A stretch of DNA of 64,000 nt from Dyadobacter psychrophilus (GCF_900167945.1 NZ_FUZA01000002.1:1-64000), one strand, 5' to 3'. Positions 26,812 through 36,108 are shown, counted from the stretch's first letter. Numbers and translations: made by a program. Notes: generated from the sequence alone by a model not told the origin.

Positions 26812-28260
26812 ATGAAATTCAAAATCATTATCCTGCTGGCGGCGTGCATTTTCGTCTTCCCCGGATGCGACAACTACGATACCCTCAACAGCGACCCTGC
26901 GCGGTCGAGTGAGACGCAGCCTGAATTTTTGATGGCAAATGCGCAAAAGCGAGCTTCTGACCTGCTTTACGACACCTATTTTAATGGGCGCATCGGCATG
27001 CAGCTCGCGCAATATTGGACCGGAACAGACAAAACGGGTGAAAGCCGATTCCTGTTTACCAACGACGGGCTTTGGAATGGCATGTATTCCGGGCCGCTGA
27101 TGGATTTGCAGGAGATTGGAAATTACTACAAAAGGCATCCGGCAGAATCCAGCGAGCATATGCTGGCAGTGGCGGAAATCTCGAAAGCGTGGCTTTTCCA
27201 TATCCTCACGGACGTTTATGTCGACATTCCTTATTCTCAGGCATTAAAAGGAGACGTGATGGTGCAGCCGGTTTACGACAAAGGAAAGGATGTGTACATG
27301 GCTTTGCTGGCTTCGCTCAAAACGCAGGTGGACGTACTGGCTGGCCCTACTTCAGGCGCGATCCGGGGGGATATTATCGGAGGTGGGAGCGCGCCACAAT
27401 GGATCAGGATCGCGAATGCGCTTCGTATGCGAATTGCTATGAGAATGGCCGATGTGCAGCCTGCGGAAGCAAAGGCAGTGATTGAAGATGCTGTTAAAAA
27501 CACTTTTACCGCAATATCCCAGGACGCATTTTTTCCTTATAATACCGCAGCTGCGACTAACCGTTTCCCATATAACGATGTGGACCGGCCTCTTGTAGAA
27601 TTTGCTGTGACCTCCACAGTGGTCGATTATCTTACACAAACAAATGATCCCCGGCTTCCGGTATACGCCCGCCCTGACGAAACCAATGGCAAATATGTGG
27701 GTAAACCTTATGGTACTGAGGCAAATACACCAACCATGATCGGACTATCCAAACCCGGCGTGATGGCTTACAGCGGTTCGGCAAGAGGGAATATGATCAC
27801 TTATGCCGAAGTTGCATTCATCAAAGCCGAAGCAGCAGCGCGCGGCATGAATGTGGGTACGGCTACCGCTGAACTACTTTATAACGAGGCAGTCAATGCT
27901 GCATTGGCGCAATGGGGCATCACGGATGCTAAGGTTGTGAGCACTTATCTGGCCAAAGTTCCTTACAAAGGAGGCAACTGGAAAAATGTGATCGGATCTC
28001 AAAAGTGGCTGGCTTTGTATATGCAGGGCATTCAGGGCTGGATGGAAAGATTAAGACTCGATATTAAGAAACCAAACGGCGCGGAGTTATTCATCGCCCC
28101 GGTTTCGGGGAGTCTGGACCAGGATGTAAAAGATGGCGTTGTGAAACGACTAAAATATCCAAGTGCCAGCCGCGCATCCAATGCAGTGAACAGTGAGCAG
28201 GCCGCGAAAAGTATCGGCGGCGATTCGCAGGCTACCAAAAACTGGTGGGATATTTACTGA
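26812..28260 (+). CDS. SusD/RagB-family lipoprotein (SusD-like_2 type)
   Basis: 482 residues. Lipoprotein signal with Cys19 in VFPGC. The N-terminal ARSSETQPEFLMANAQKRASDLLY and the helical TPR-like body match the SusD-like_2 group, with INxALRMRIAMRMAD-like and MITYAEVAFIKAEAAARG blocks. Such proteins cap the SusC barrel on the cell surface and bind the ligand. It lies 38 bases after susC, so they form one transcript, closed by a hairpin at 28265. No sugar specificity can be read from the sequence. Confidence 0.93.
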   Translation: MKFKIIILLAACIFVFPGCDNYDTLNSDPARSSETQPEFLMANAQKRASDLLYDTYFNGRIGMQLAQYWTGTDKTGESRFLFTNDGLWNGMYSGPLMDLQEIGNYYKRHPAESSEHMLAVAEISKAWLFHILTDVYVDIPYSQALKGDVMVQPVYDKGKDVYMALLASLKTQVDVLAGPTSGAIRGDIIGGGSAPQWIRIANALRMRIAMRMADVQPAEAKAVIEDAVKNTFTAISQDAFFPYNTAAATNRFPYNDVDRPLVEFAVTSTVVDYLTQTNDPRLPVYARPDETNGKYVGKPYGTEANTPTMIGLSKPGVMAYSGSARGNMITYAEVAFIKAEAAARGMNVGTATAELLYNEAVNAALAQWGITDAKVVSTYLAKVPYKGGNWKNVIGSQKWLALYMQGIQGWMERLRLDIKKPNGAELFIAPVSGSLDQDVKDGVVKRLKYPSASRASNAVNSEQAAKSIGGDSQATKNWWDIY

Positions 28261-28264
28261 CAGT

Positions 28265-28291
28265 AAGCTTCGGGTTGTAGACCCGGAGCTT
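28265..28291 (+). terminator. Hairpin after the susD-like gene
   Basis: AAGCTTCGGGT (28265-28275) pairs with ACCCGGAGCTT (28281-28291) with one wobble, loop of five. It starts four bases after the stop codon. Only a short T-rich stretch follows, so termination may be partial. Confidence 0.6.
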
Positions 28292-28296
28292 ATTTC

Positions 28297-28485
28297 TCAT
28301 AATCCAGCATAATTTTTCAAAAAATTTCTTTTTTCTTCGCGCATTATAACCTTACTTTGTCTATCAATTTTATAGGGTTCTCTGTTAGCCACCAGCAGGG
28401 GCTTTTTTAGCATTTTAATTGTCTCACGCATGAATGCACATTCAGAACGGGTAGCTGTTAGTAGCCAAATGGTGGTCTCTTCCAT
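28297..28485 (-). CDS. Possible small protein with strong Shine-Dalgarno
   Basis: A 62-codon frame in the 359-base gap between the SusD-like and sulfatase genes, antisense to both. The reason to list it is an unusually good ribosome site: GGGAGGAAAGAA directly precedes the ATG. The translation is basic at the C-terminal half (KIDRQSKVIMREEKRNFLKNY) and has no recognisable domain. The rest of the gap shows nothing except the hairpin. It may be chance. Confidence 0.3.
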   Translation of the reverse strand: MEETTIWLLTATRSECAFMRETIKMLKKPLLVANREPYKIDRQSKVIMREEKRNFLKNYAGL

Positions 28486-28619
28486 TTCTTTCCTCCCTGG
28501 CGCTTTTTGCTGTTGTTGAACTTTAAGTCAGGCGGTTTAGGCTGCTAAGCTATTTTTATTTGTAACCTGTTCAGTTTCATGGGCATTGGTTAGACCTTTT
28601 CTTATATTTTCTAATTCGT

Positions 28620-30266
28620 ATGAAGATTTCTACATTCTTTGTCAGTGCCTTATTGGGCCTTTCCACAGCATTCGCGCAGAAAAAACCGGCAGCCGAGCAG
28701 CGGCCCAACATTATACTAGTAATGGTTGACGACCTGGGGTATTCAGATATCGGCGCTTATGGCTCGGAGATCAAAACCCCCAACATTGATCAGCTGGCTA
28801 CGGAGGGGATCCGGTTCCGTGAATTTTATAACAATTCGATCTGCGCGCCAACCCGGGCTTCGTTGATCACGGGCCAGTATCCGCATAAGGCTGGCGTGGG
28901 CTATTTCAATGTGAACCTGGGCCTGCCTGCATACCAGGGATATTTGAATAAAGAATCGCTGACCTTTGGTGAAGTGCTGCGTGGTGCTGGTTACAGCACA
29001 CTGCTGAGCGGAAAGTGGCACGTGGGAAATGATAGCCTGGCCTGGCCAAATCAGCGTGGATTCGATCATTTTTATGGATTTATTAATGGTGCCAGCAATT
29101 ATTTTGATCTAGGTAAATATGGCAAAGGGCCAAAAGTTGAGCTGGTTGAAGACAACAAACGCATCAACCTGCCGGCCGATAAATACCTGACTGACGAAAT
29201 TACCGACCATGCGATCTCTTTCATTGAGGAGCAAAGCAAAACCCCTAAGCCTTTCTTTCTTTACTTGGCATTTAATGCCCCGCACTGGCCATTGCAGGCA
29301 CATGAGGCCGATATCGCCAAATACAAGGGTAAGTACAGCATTGGCTGGGACTCGCTCAGAAGCGAGCGCATCCAACGTCAGAAAGCGATTGGAATAGCAG
29401 ATTTAAATCAGGCACTTGCCGAGCGTGATGCGGACGTAACGCCCTGGGAAAATGTTCCTTATGACGAAAAATTGCTATGGGAGCGAAAAATGGAAATTTA
29501 CGCGGCTATGGTCGATCGCGTGGACCAGAACATCGGTAAGCTGCGCGAGAAACTGAAAGCATTGAAAAAGGACGATAACACGCTGATTATCTTCATCTCG
29601 GACAATGGGGCGCAGGGCGGATACGCTGGTGCATCCCCGCGTAAACCGCAGCGTAATTCAGGACCAGCGGGTTCTGCCGGGTCATATGTTTATCAGGACC
29701 AGCCCTGGGCATATGTTTCCAACACGCCGCATGCGAGCTACAAAAATAATATGCACGAAGGAGGGATCAGCGCGCCGTTCATTGCCTGGTTTCCCAGACA
29801 GATCAAGGCTGGAACGATTGTAAAAGGCACCGGTCACCTCATTGACCTGGCGCCGACTTTTTACGATTTTGCAAAGGCTGCTTACCCGGCAACCAGCAAT
29901 GGAGTCAATACCAACCCTTTACCTGGAAAAAGTCTGTTACCAGTGCTTACCGGCAAAACGCAGGAAGTTGACCGTGGCGGAGCGCCTATCTTTTGGGAGC
30001 GCGCAGGCAACCGGGCCGTTCGAAAAGGCAAGTGGAAAATCGTATCGACTTACCCCGCTTACAAGTGGGAGCTGTATAATCTGGAAACCGACCGGGGTGA
30101 AACGACCGACATTGCCGGCAGCAGAGCAGATATTGTAAACGAGCTCTCAGCCGATTATGCAAAATGGGCAGAAAAAACGGGCGTGGTAGATTACGACAAG
30201 ATCAAGCCAGCCAATCCGATAGGGACTCAGGCGCCCCGGCCAAACAGACGACCACCTACTTTTTAA
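28620..30266 (+). CDS. Exported type I sulfatase (arylsulfatase-like)
   Basis: 548 residues with a signal peptide (FVSALLGLSTAFAQ). The metal-binding VDDLG (Asp37-Asp38) and the formylglycine site NNSICAPTRASLITG with Cys75 in CxPxR are intact, followed by GKWHVG and FISDNGAQGG. It hydrolyses a sulfate ester, from a sugar or an aryl compound, in the periplasm. The Cys-type site needs a formylglycine-generating enzyme or anaerobic maturase, neither in the window. It lies 359 bases behind the SusCD pair, likely the same utilisation locus but with its own promoter. The rhodanese-thioredoxin gene follows after 66 bases. Confidence 0.93.
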   Translation: MKISTFFVSALLGLSTAFAQKKPAAEQRPNIILVMVDDLGYSDIGAYGSEIKTPNIDQLATEGIRFREFYNNSICAPTRASLITGQYPHKAGVGYFNVNLGLPAYQGYLNKESLTFGEVLRGAGYSTLLSGKWHVGNDSLAWPNQRGFDHFYGFINGASNYFDLGKYGKGPKVELVEDNKRINLPADKYLTDEITDHAISFIEEQSKTPKPFFLYLAFNAPHWPLQAHEADIAKYKGKYSIGWDSLRSERIQRQKAIGIADLNQALAERDADVTPWENVPYDEKLLWERKMEIYAAMVDRVDQNIGKLREKLKALKKDDNTLIIFISDNGAQGGYAGASPRKPQRNSGPAGSAGSYVYQDQPWAYVSNTPHASYKNNMHEGGISAPFIAWFPRQIKAGTIVKGTGHLIDLAPTFYDFAKAAYPATSNGVNTNPLPGKSLLPVLTGKTQEVDRGGAPIFWERAGNRAVRKGKWKIVSTYPAYKWELYNLETDRGETTDIAGSRADIVNELSADYAKWAEKTGVVDYDKIKPANPIGTQAPRPNRRPPTF

Positions 30267-30332
30267 CAAAGGCGTATAAGGCCAAGCGTCGCGCTTTATT
30301 ACTCACTTAATTTTCAAACCAATATTTTAATC

Positions 30333-31046
30333 ATGAAAAACCTGATCGTGTTACTGTTTGTTTCGCTGATTGCAACCAGCACGTTTGCCCAGCAAACCAA
30401 AAAAAGGGAACTGCTGACTTTTGAAGCATTTGAGGAGAAACTGAAAGCAGCCGGCAAGAATGCCCAGATCCTCGATGCGCGCTTGCCAGAGGAATATCAG
30501 CAGAACCATCTGGAAGGCGCCGTAAGTTTTAGCATTGGCAATAAAGGGGATTTTGAAAAACACATTGCAAAGCTTAGCAAAGACAAACCAACATTCATAT
30601 ACTCAATCGGAAACGGCCGCAGCGGCGTGCTGGCCCAAGACCTGCGCAATGCAGGTTTTCAGGATGTGACAGAAATTCCGGGCGGGCTCAGCAAGTGGAT
30701 CGGGCTGGGCAGGCCGGTGATTTCAACAACCGGAAAGGGACTTTCACTCGATGAATACACCGCATCACTGCAAAGCGACAAGTTGGTTTTGGTTGATTTC
30801 GGATCGCGTTACTGCCCGGGCTGCAAAAAGCTGGACCCGACCATTGATTCCATTAAAACCGAGCAAGCTTCGCATGTGAAGGTGGTTAAAATTGAGGCTT
30901 ATGAAAACAAAAGCCTGGTCAAAGAACTGGGTGTGGTTGGCCTGCCCACATTGATTTTATACAAAAATAATCAGATCGTATGGCAGAAAAAAGGCGGTGC
31001 CTCCAAAGCCGAGATCGAAAAGATCCTGCACAGTCAGACATTGTAA
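30333..31046 (+). CDS. Exported rhodanese-like/thioredoxin fusion
   Basis: 237 residues with a signal peptide (VLLFVSLIATSTFAQ). Residues about 30-130 form a rhodanese-like domain in which the catalytic Cys of the loop (usually CxxGxRS) is Ser91 in YSIGNGRSG, so sulfur transfer by the usual persulfide is not expected. Residues about 140-237 form a thioredoxin-like domain with Cys161-PG-Cys164 in RYCPGC. It may be a periplasmic thiol-disulfide protein with a binding-only rhodanese module. It lies 66 bases after the sulfatase on the same strand and is closed by a good terminator, so it is probably the last gene of the locus. Confidence 0.87.
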   Translation: MKNLIVLLFVSLIATSTFAQQTKKRELLTFEAFEEKLKAAGKNAQILDARLPEEYQQNHLEGAVSFSIGNKGDFEKHIAKLSKDKPTFIYSIGNGRSGVLAQDLRNAGFQDVTEIPGGLSKWIGLGRPVISTTGKGLSLDEYTASLQSDKLVLVDFGSRYCPGCKKLDPTIDSIKTEQASHVKVVKIEAYENKSLVKELGVVGLPTLILYKNNQIVWQKKGGASKAEIEKILHSQTL

Positions 31047-31075
31047 TGTCAAAGGTGCGCGTTAGCGATAAGCGA

Positions 31076-31108
31076 AATGCCGGATGGGAAACCTGTCCGG
31101 TATTTTTT
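31076..31108 (+). terminator. Rho-independent terminator
   Basis: AATGCCGGA (31076-31084) pairs with TCCGGTATT (31096-31104) with one wobble, followed by TTTTT. It lies 30 bases after the rhodanese-thioredoxin stop. Confidence 0.8.
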
Positions 31109-31179
31109 ATTTAATTGGCTGGCATGTTTGTTGGATATGTATATTAAGGCACTTATTTGACCATTAACTTCATTACAAC

Positions 31180-31749
31180 ATGAAAACCGAGAAAGAGAAA
31201 ATGCTCGACGGCGAGCTATACATTGCCCTTGACCCTCAACTGACCCACGAACGCACCCAGACCCGATTGCTGCTGTTGGATCTGAATGCAGGCCGGGAAG
31301 ATGAGCCCGAAAAAAGGGCTGCGATTTTAAAGCAATTAATCCCCAATGCAGGACAGAACCTTTGGCTGCAACCGCCGTTCTACTGTGACTACGGAAGCAA
31401 CATCATTGTGGGTGAGAGTGTGTTTTTCAACTTTAATTGTGTGGTTTTGGACGTCACTTATGTGCGTATCGGGAGCCGTACGCTGTTTGGGCCTAATGTT
31501 CAAATTTACACGGCCACGCATCCGATTGATTACGTGACCAGGGCCTCGGGCGTAGAGTCCGCCAAGCCGATCACCATTGGAGAAGATGTTTGGGTAGGGG
31601 GCAGCGCAGTCATCAATCCTGGCGTCACCATTGGCGATCGCTCTATTATCGGGGCTGGCAGCGTGGTAACCAGGGACATTCCGGCCGATGTTTTTGCCGC
31701 CGGCAATCCATGCCGCGTGATCCGTTCATTGGTAGAAAAGCCGGCTTGA
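31180..31749 (+). CDS. maa: Maltose/galactoside O-acetyltransferase-like hexapeptide-repeat enzyme
   Basis: 189 residues. N-terminal Mac domain (EKEKMLDGELYIALDPQLTHER) and left-handed beta-helix hexapeptide repeats (ITIGEDVWVGGSAVINPGVTIGDRSIIGAGSVVTRDIPADVFAAGNPCRVIR). The catalytic His is in IYTATHPID. It transfers an acetyl group from acetyl-CoA to a sugar hydroxyl in the cytoplasm. It is a single gene, separated from the sulfatase locus by a terminator, and converges with the following - strand gene. Confidence 0.9.
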   Translation: MKTEKEKMLDGELYIALDPQLTHERTQTRLLLLDLNAGREDEPEKRAAILKQLIPNAGQNLWLQPPFYCDYGSNIIVGESVFFNFNCVVLDVTYVRIGSRTLFGPNVQIYTATHPIDYVTRASGVESAKPITIGEDVWVGGSAVINPGVTIGDRSIIGAGSVVTRDIPADVFAAGNPCRVIRSLVEKPA

Positions 31750-31757
31750 AATGAATG

Positions 31758-32156
31758 TCAGAAAGGGGATTTTTGAAACATAACTTCGCCGTTTTGATCT
31801 TTTATATAAACGGCGTAGCAGTTGTCATTAAACTCGGGGTCAAAATGGGGTTTCGTTTGTACCAATGCGTTGGGAACAGGCTTGGAAGCATCAAAAAAGT
31901 AGACGGTTGTCGTGCCATATTTTGTATAGGGCATCATATCGCCGTATTCTTTCATCTTATCAAAAACCGGCCCTTCCACCGTAGCAGCATAGATCCGCAC
32001 AATCGGGCCCTTATTGTTTTGGTTTCGGAAGCTGGCTACTTCTATAAAATTGCCTTCCAGATCATCCACCGTAGGCTGTGAAGTCGAATCGTAAATAATA
32101 TATCCGATCAAGGCAACAATCAGGACAAGGAAAATCAGTTTTCTGTTTCTATTCAT
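31758..32156 (-). CDS. Single-TM anchored protein of unknown function
   Basis: 132 residues: an N-terminal TM (LIFLVLIVALIGYIIY) and a soluble outer domain (VRIYAATVEGPVFDKMKEYGDMMPYTKYGTTTVYFFDASKPVPNAL...CYAVYIKDQNGEVMFQK). No family was recognised. It converges with the acetyltransferase gene, with an 8-base gap. It lies downstream of the DUF4374 gene on the same strand, but a strong hairpin separates them. Confidence 0.75.
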   Translation of the reverse strand: MNRNRKLIFLVLIVALIGYIIYDSTSQPTVDDLEGNFIEVASFRNQNNKGPIVRIYAATVEGPVFDKMKEYGDMMPYTKYGTTTVYFFDASKPVPNALVQTKPHFDPEFNDNCYAVYIKDQNGEVMFQKSPF

Positions 32157-32224
32157 TAGTGAAGGCTGTTTTGCAGCATTATTGAAGGCTGTTTTGTAAA
32201 ATTAATACAAACCCGCATATAGCA

Positions 32225-32257
32225 ACAGGCGGACAACCCTTCCGGATGTCCGCCTGT
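32225..32257 (-). terminator. Strong hairpin downstream of the DUF4374 gene
   Basis: A perfect 11-bp stem: ACAGGCGGACA (32225-32235) and TGTCCGCCTGT (32247-32257). It lies 28 bases after the DUF4374 stop. The T-run is weak. It probably ends the TonB receptor operon. Confidence 0.65.
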
Positions 32258-32284
32258 CACAGTACATGAATTTAATAATGCAAT

Positions 32285-33625
32285 TTAGTAAGAACCCAGA
32301 TAGCTTGATCCCGACTGGCCTGTCAATGTGGTTCCTTTAATGACTTCTTTTGTTTTCCAGTTGACAACATATAACCGGCCCGCTTGGCCTGTTGGTGTTA
32401 ATGGTACATACACATAATCTCCGCTTACTGCCAGATTTTGATACTGTCCAAAGTCCAGTCCTGCTTCGTAATCGCTGCTGATCTTGGCAGCTGTTTTTGC
32501 ATTCAGATCGATTAAGGCCATATAACCACCTTTTCCGGCAATGTTATACAATACCAAACCAACACCGTCCTGGATATATCTCCATGCCTGAATACGGGTG
32601 TCTGTAAGGCTCAGGGCCGCGTCCAGATTGAAATGATAGCCGTTGTCATATTCATCGTTGCTTTTGCTGATGCGCAGGATATCTTTTCCACCCGTAGCAG
32701 TTGCCTGGTAAACATGACCATCCGTGCCTACGTACTGTGTCATGGTGCGGTATGAGTGATTGTTAGTTTTAGAAAGCGTAGAATAGATCAGCTTCGGATT
32801 TTGCAGTGAAGGGTAATCTACTACAAGCGTCGTGGTGCCGATGGTTCTGTTGGCCGCATCATTTGCCCAGACCGGCTCGCCGGCTGTGTTGTAAGACAGC
32901 TTGGCAGGATCTATTTTGCTGACATTGCAACCAATGAAGATCTTGTTTTTAGCCTGATTTAAAACCGGCACATCAATGCGGCCCACTGAATATCCCTGCG
33001 CTTCTAATTCAGCCGGGAGGGGGAAGTCGAACTCGGTAGAGTTAGGCACTTTTGCATTTTCCAGGTCAATAACGGCAATCCTAACTTTGCCTCTGGTGTA
33101 TTTGAAGATGTGGTTGGGTGCTGCGCCTTCCGTAACGGTTGTGCTTCCTGTCAAGTGCACGCCGATCCCGATATTTTCAGCGGCTTTTGTCCAGCGTGGA
33201 GATGTTCCAACGATATCGGACAGATCCAGTTCATTGCCTGTATCCTGATAATCTTTGGCGCCTTTCACCAGATATTTGTTAAACACGCCGCCATCTTCGC
33301 CTGTGTACTGAATGTTGTAAAGCTCAGTGCCATCCTCGGAGGCCTGTACACGCGCTGTGCGGGCAGACCTTAAACCAAAGCCATTTTGGTAAATATTAAC
33401 CGAAAAATTTGGGTCGATCGCTTGTTCGTGCGTGATCGCGTAAGCCATAGTCCCGCCATTACCGGCTGTTCCCGCTTCATCGGGAATAGAAGCGGTCAAG
33501 GATACAAATTCTCTTGCACTTCCCGGGGTTTCCACACCTGGACCGGGCGCTGGTTCGTCATCCTTGCAAGCCGCAAAGACCAGGGTCATACTAAGTATCG
33601 CTGCCGTAAACAGATTTTTTTTCAT
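32285..33625 (-). CDS. DUF4374 surface lipoprotein (XusB-like)
   Basis: 446 residues. Lipoprotein signal with Cys20 in VFAAC. The body has the DUF4374 pattern with propeller-like repeats (FVSLTASIPDEAGTAGNGGTMAYAITHEQ ... NLAVSGDYVYVPLTPTGQAGRLYVVNWKTKEVIKGTTL). From the literature, a DUF4374 protein in Bacteroides (XusB) binds siderophores made by other bacteria and works with a TonB receptor (XusA). Here the receptor gene lies 11 bases upstream. The third Bacteroides partner, a PepSY protein, is not next to it. A siderophore ligand is inferred. Confidence 0.82.
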   Translation of the reverse strand: MKKNLFTAAILSMTLVFAACKDDEPAPGPGVETPGSAREFVSLTASIPDEAGTAGNGGTMAYAITHEQAIDPNFSVNIYQNGFGLRSARTARVQASEDGTELYNIQYTGEDGGVFNKYLVKGAKDYQDTGNELDLSDIVGTSPRWTKAAENIGIGVHLTGSTTVTEGAAPNHIFKYTRGKVRIAVIDLENAKVPNSTEFDFPLPAELEAQGYSVGRIDVPVLNQAKNKIFIGCNVSKIDPAKLSYNTAGEPVWANDAANRTIGTTTLVVDYPSLQNPKLIYSTLSKTNNHSYRTMTQYVGTDGHVYQATATGGKDILRISKSNDEYDNGYHFNLDAALSLTDTRIQAWRYIQDGVGLVLYNIAGKGGYMALIDLNAKTAAKISSDYEAGLDFGQYQNLAVSGDYVYVPLTPTGQAGRLYVVNWKTKEVIKGTTLTGQSGSSYLGSY

Positions 33626-33636
33626 TTTGAAAAGGA

Positions 33637-36108
33637 TTATAAAAATTTACTGATTGTATAATTCAACTTGATTGAAATTGCCCTTCCCGGCTTCTGCACG
33701 CCGAAATTGTCATACATTTCTGCATTGAGAATATTTTTTAAATCGAAACTCACCACCAGTTTGCCACTCGGAAGCCGGTAGCTTGCGCCGATGTCGTGGT
33801 AGAACTGTGTGGGCGTAGTAAACCACTCTGAATCCATCCAGACAGTTCTGAAAGCGCCTACAAAGCCCGTGTTATAGTAAATGTTTAAAATCGATTTTTT
33901 CTGAAACTTGTCGTTGAGCCGATACTGGAAACTGCCGTTCATAGTAAAAAACGGCTCGTTGGGCAGCTGTAAATTATACAGGTCATGAGGATTGCCCTGT
34001 TGATCAAATTTCTGCTTGAACAGTGTGTTGAATTTGGAAAAATTAAAAAGGGCATTCAGGCGGTTATCGTATATATAAATGATCTCACCTTCAAAGCCCC
34101 TGGACTGCGTTCTGCCAAGGTTCACATATTTGGTTACCTGGATATCTGCATCACTTTCCCTGCCCTGCACGATCTGGTCTTCCACTGCCTGCTGGGTAAT
34201 TTTATCAAAACCATTTCGCCAGAATGCACTTGCATAGAGCGTGATTTTATGTTTGCCCCGCTGAATAGGGCCGTGCCGCACCCCAAGATTATAATTCACA
34301 TTCTTTTCGGGTATCAGGCCCGGACTTTCCAGGATATTGTTTTCGGGATCACCATATAGCTGGTTTTCGGTTGCTGCTACATAAGAGTTTTCGGTAGAGC
34401 CGATCACGTACATTTTGGAAACAACATTGTAGGAAACCGTAGCGCCATAGCCCTTGTTGTTATTGACGGTCTTGTTGCGGATCCGGTTAATAATATTGGC
34501 ACCATCCTGTTCTACTAATTCAGGCCGCGTGTGAATGGTCCGGTTGAAAGTATATTTGGCTAGTAAGTTGGTCCTTAATTTATCATTCAGCAGCTGGGCC
34601 TCATAGTTCATAGCAAAGATGTTGTTCATTACATTGCTCACAGTTACCAGGTCTTTGTTAACAGGGTTTAGCAGATCATTATCATCCCTGTCTGTTGTTT
34701 CCAGTTTGTGATTGAGCGAAACCCTGTGACCGGGCGCGACGGTATAGCCCAGGTTCGTCCGCATGTTGGTGATCTGCCGGTTCACCTGCACAATGCTTTT
34801 AGGCCCTTGCTGACCCATGCCCGCCGTCGGTGGAACCGGTATTTCCACTCCGTTTCTGATGAGCATTCTGGGCCTGCCGTCCCAGTTGTAAACCTGACCG
34901 ACCGTATCCTGAACATAAGTGCTCCTGTAACTTCTGACAGCATTGACATTAACTGCCAAACCCTTCGCCAAAAAGTTGTTCTTGTTGTAATTCAGGCTCA
35001 CTACATGCGCCTGATACTCGCCAAACCTTCCTACATAGGGCTTTGCCATGGTGGTGCCATGCGGTATTTCGCTGTAAGTATCAGAAATGTTATATCCCAA
35101 AAAGAACTGGTCAGCCCATTTAACATTGGTAAATCCAACTTCAAACCTTGCCCCGATAGACTTGTATGTATTATTGAATCTTTTGGCCTTGTAATACCGC
35201 TCCAATGTCCTGTCGGGATGGACAAACTTGGAAAACTTCCCCCAGGTCGTATAGCTGTTATCCGTATAGGTATAAAAGCCCGACGCCCTTGTTGTAAAAC
35301 CACTTTTTTTGTTTCGGTAAATGCCCGACAGGTCGGATTGGAACGTGTTGAATGATCCGTAAGCTACGGCGGCAGTAATGTTGTTTTGCGAGGCATCTTT
35401 TTTCAAAACAACATTGATGGCCCCGCCTACATAATCGCCGGTAAGGTGAGAAGGAAGCACGCCTTTATAGACCTCGATGCGCTCGATCATCGCCGGGGGG
35501 ATATTATTCAGGTTAAATGAAGATCCATAAGTGGCTATCTCAATGCCGTCCAGAAATATGCCAACGGCGCTGCCAGACATACCATTGAGATTGTACTCTA
35601 CGCGCGATCCGATGCCGCCGTTTTGACGCACGCGAACACCCACCGCCCGGTCCAGCAATTCATTGGTAGTCAGGTTTCGCAGTGAGGCCTCCTTGGTTTC
35701 AATGACGGCAACAGCGAATCCCTGCGTTTCAATCTGTTTTTTTTCTGTTTTCTCAACAATCTGCACTTCGTTGAGATCCAGTGCAGTTTTGGCCACAACC
35801 GGGCTGATCTCGTGATAGGGCTTGTCGACATTGAATTTGAAAGCTTTGGCTTTTATTTCAACCGATGTAATCACGATCTCCTGATTTCCGTAAGGTACTT
35901 CTTTGAGCAGGAATGTGCCGTCAGTTTCGGAAAACGTAGCAATATTGGTGCCGGTAATCCGGATTGTTGCAAAGCTCACCACCGAGCCTTTTTCTTCCTT
36001 TAACCTGCCTTTTATAACCGCTGTTTTCTGACTGGTTGTCTGTGCAAGAATATTAAAATTGAACAGCGTAACGATCGCCGTAATCAGTAGAGAATGTCTC
36101 AATAACAT
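33637..36108 (-). CDS. TonB-dependent receptor with carboxypeptidase-like N-domain (XusA-like)
   Basis: 823 residues, signal peptide ending at NILAQ. A CarboxypepD_reg domain (VIKGRLKEEKGSVVSFATIRITGTNIATFSETDGTF) precedes the plug (ETKEASLRNLTTNELLDRAVGVRVRQNGGIGS) and a barrel ending in KLNYTISKFL, with Phe as penultimate residue. Shorter than SusC types and without the SusC signature, so it is more like a siderophore or metal receptor. It is co-transcribed with the DUF4374 lipoprotein (11-base gap). Upstream are a TAnnTTTG box and two 21-bp-spaced direct repeats. Confidence 0.9.
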   Translation of the reverse strand: MLLRHSLLITAIVTLFNFNILAQTTSQKTAVIKGRLKEEKGSVVSFATIRITGTNIATFSETDGTFLLKEVPYGNQEIVITSVEIKAKAFKFNVDKPYHEISPVVAKTALDLNEVQIVEKTEKKQIETQGFAVAVIETKEASLRNLTTNELLDRAVGVRVRQNGGIGSRVEYNLNGMSGSAVGIFLDGIEIATYGSSFNLNNIPPAMIERIEVYKGVLPSHLTGDYVGGAINVVLKKDASQNNITAAVAYGSFNTFQSDLSGIYRNKKSGFTTRASGFYTYTDNSYTTWGKFSKFVHPDRTLERYYKAKRFNNTYKSIGARFEVGFTNVKWADQFFLGYNISDTYSEIPHGTTMAKPYVGRFGEYQAHVVSLNYNKNNFLAKGLAVNVNAVRSYRSTYVQDTVGQVYNWDGRPRMLIRNGVEIPVPPTAGMGQQGPKSIVQVNRQITNMRTNLGYTVAPGHRVSLNHKLETTDRDDNDLLNPVNKDLVTVSNVMNNIFAMNYEAQLLNDKLRTNLLAKYTFNRTIHTRPELVEQDGANIINRIRNKTVNNNKGYGATVSYNVVSKMYVIGSTENSYVAATENQLYGDPENNILESPGLIPEKNVNYNLGVRHGPIQRGKHKITLYASAFWRNGFDKITQQAVEDQIVQGRESDADIQVTKYVNLGRTQSRGFEGEIIYIYDNRLNALFNFSKFNTLFKQKFDQQGNPHDLYNLQLPNEPFFTMNGSFQYRLNDKFQKKSILNIYYNTGFVGAFRTVWMDSEWFTTPTQFYHDIGASYRLPSGKLVVSFDLKNILNAEMYDNFGVQKPGRAISIKLNYTISKFL

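Noticed and set aside
34708-35355. 215-codon + strand open frame opposite the TonB receptor
   Set aside because: It is antisense to an intact receptor and lacks any protein-like pattern. The same holds for the long antisense frame at 25940-26569 under susC.
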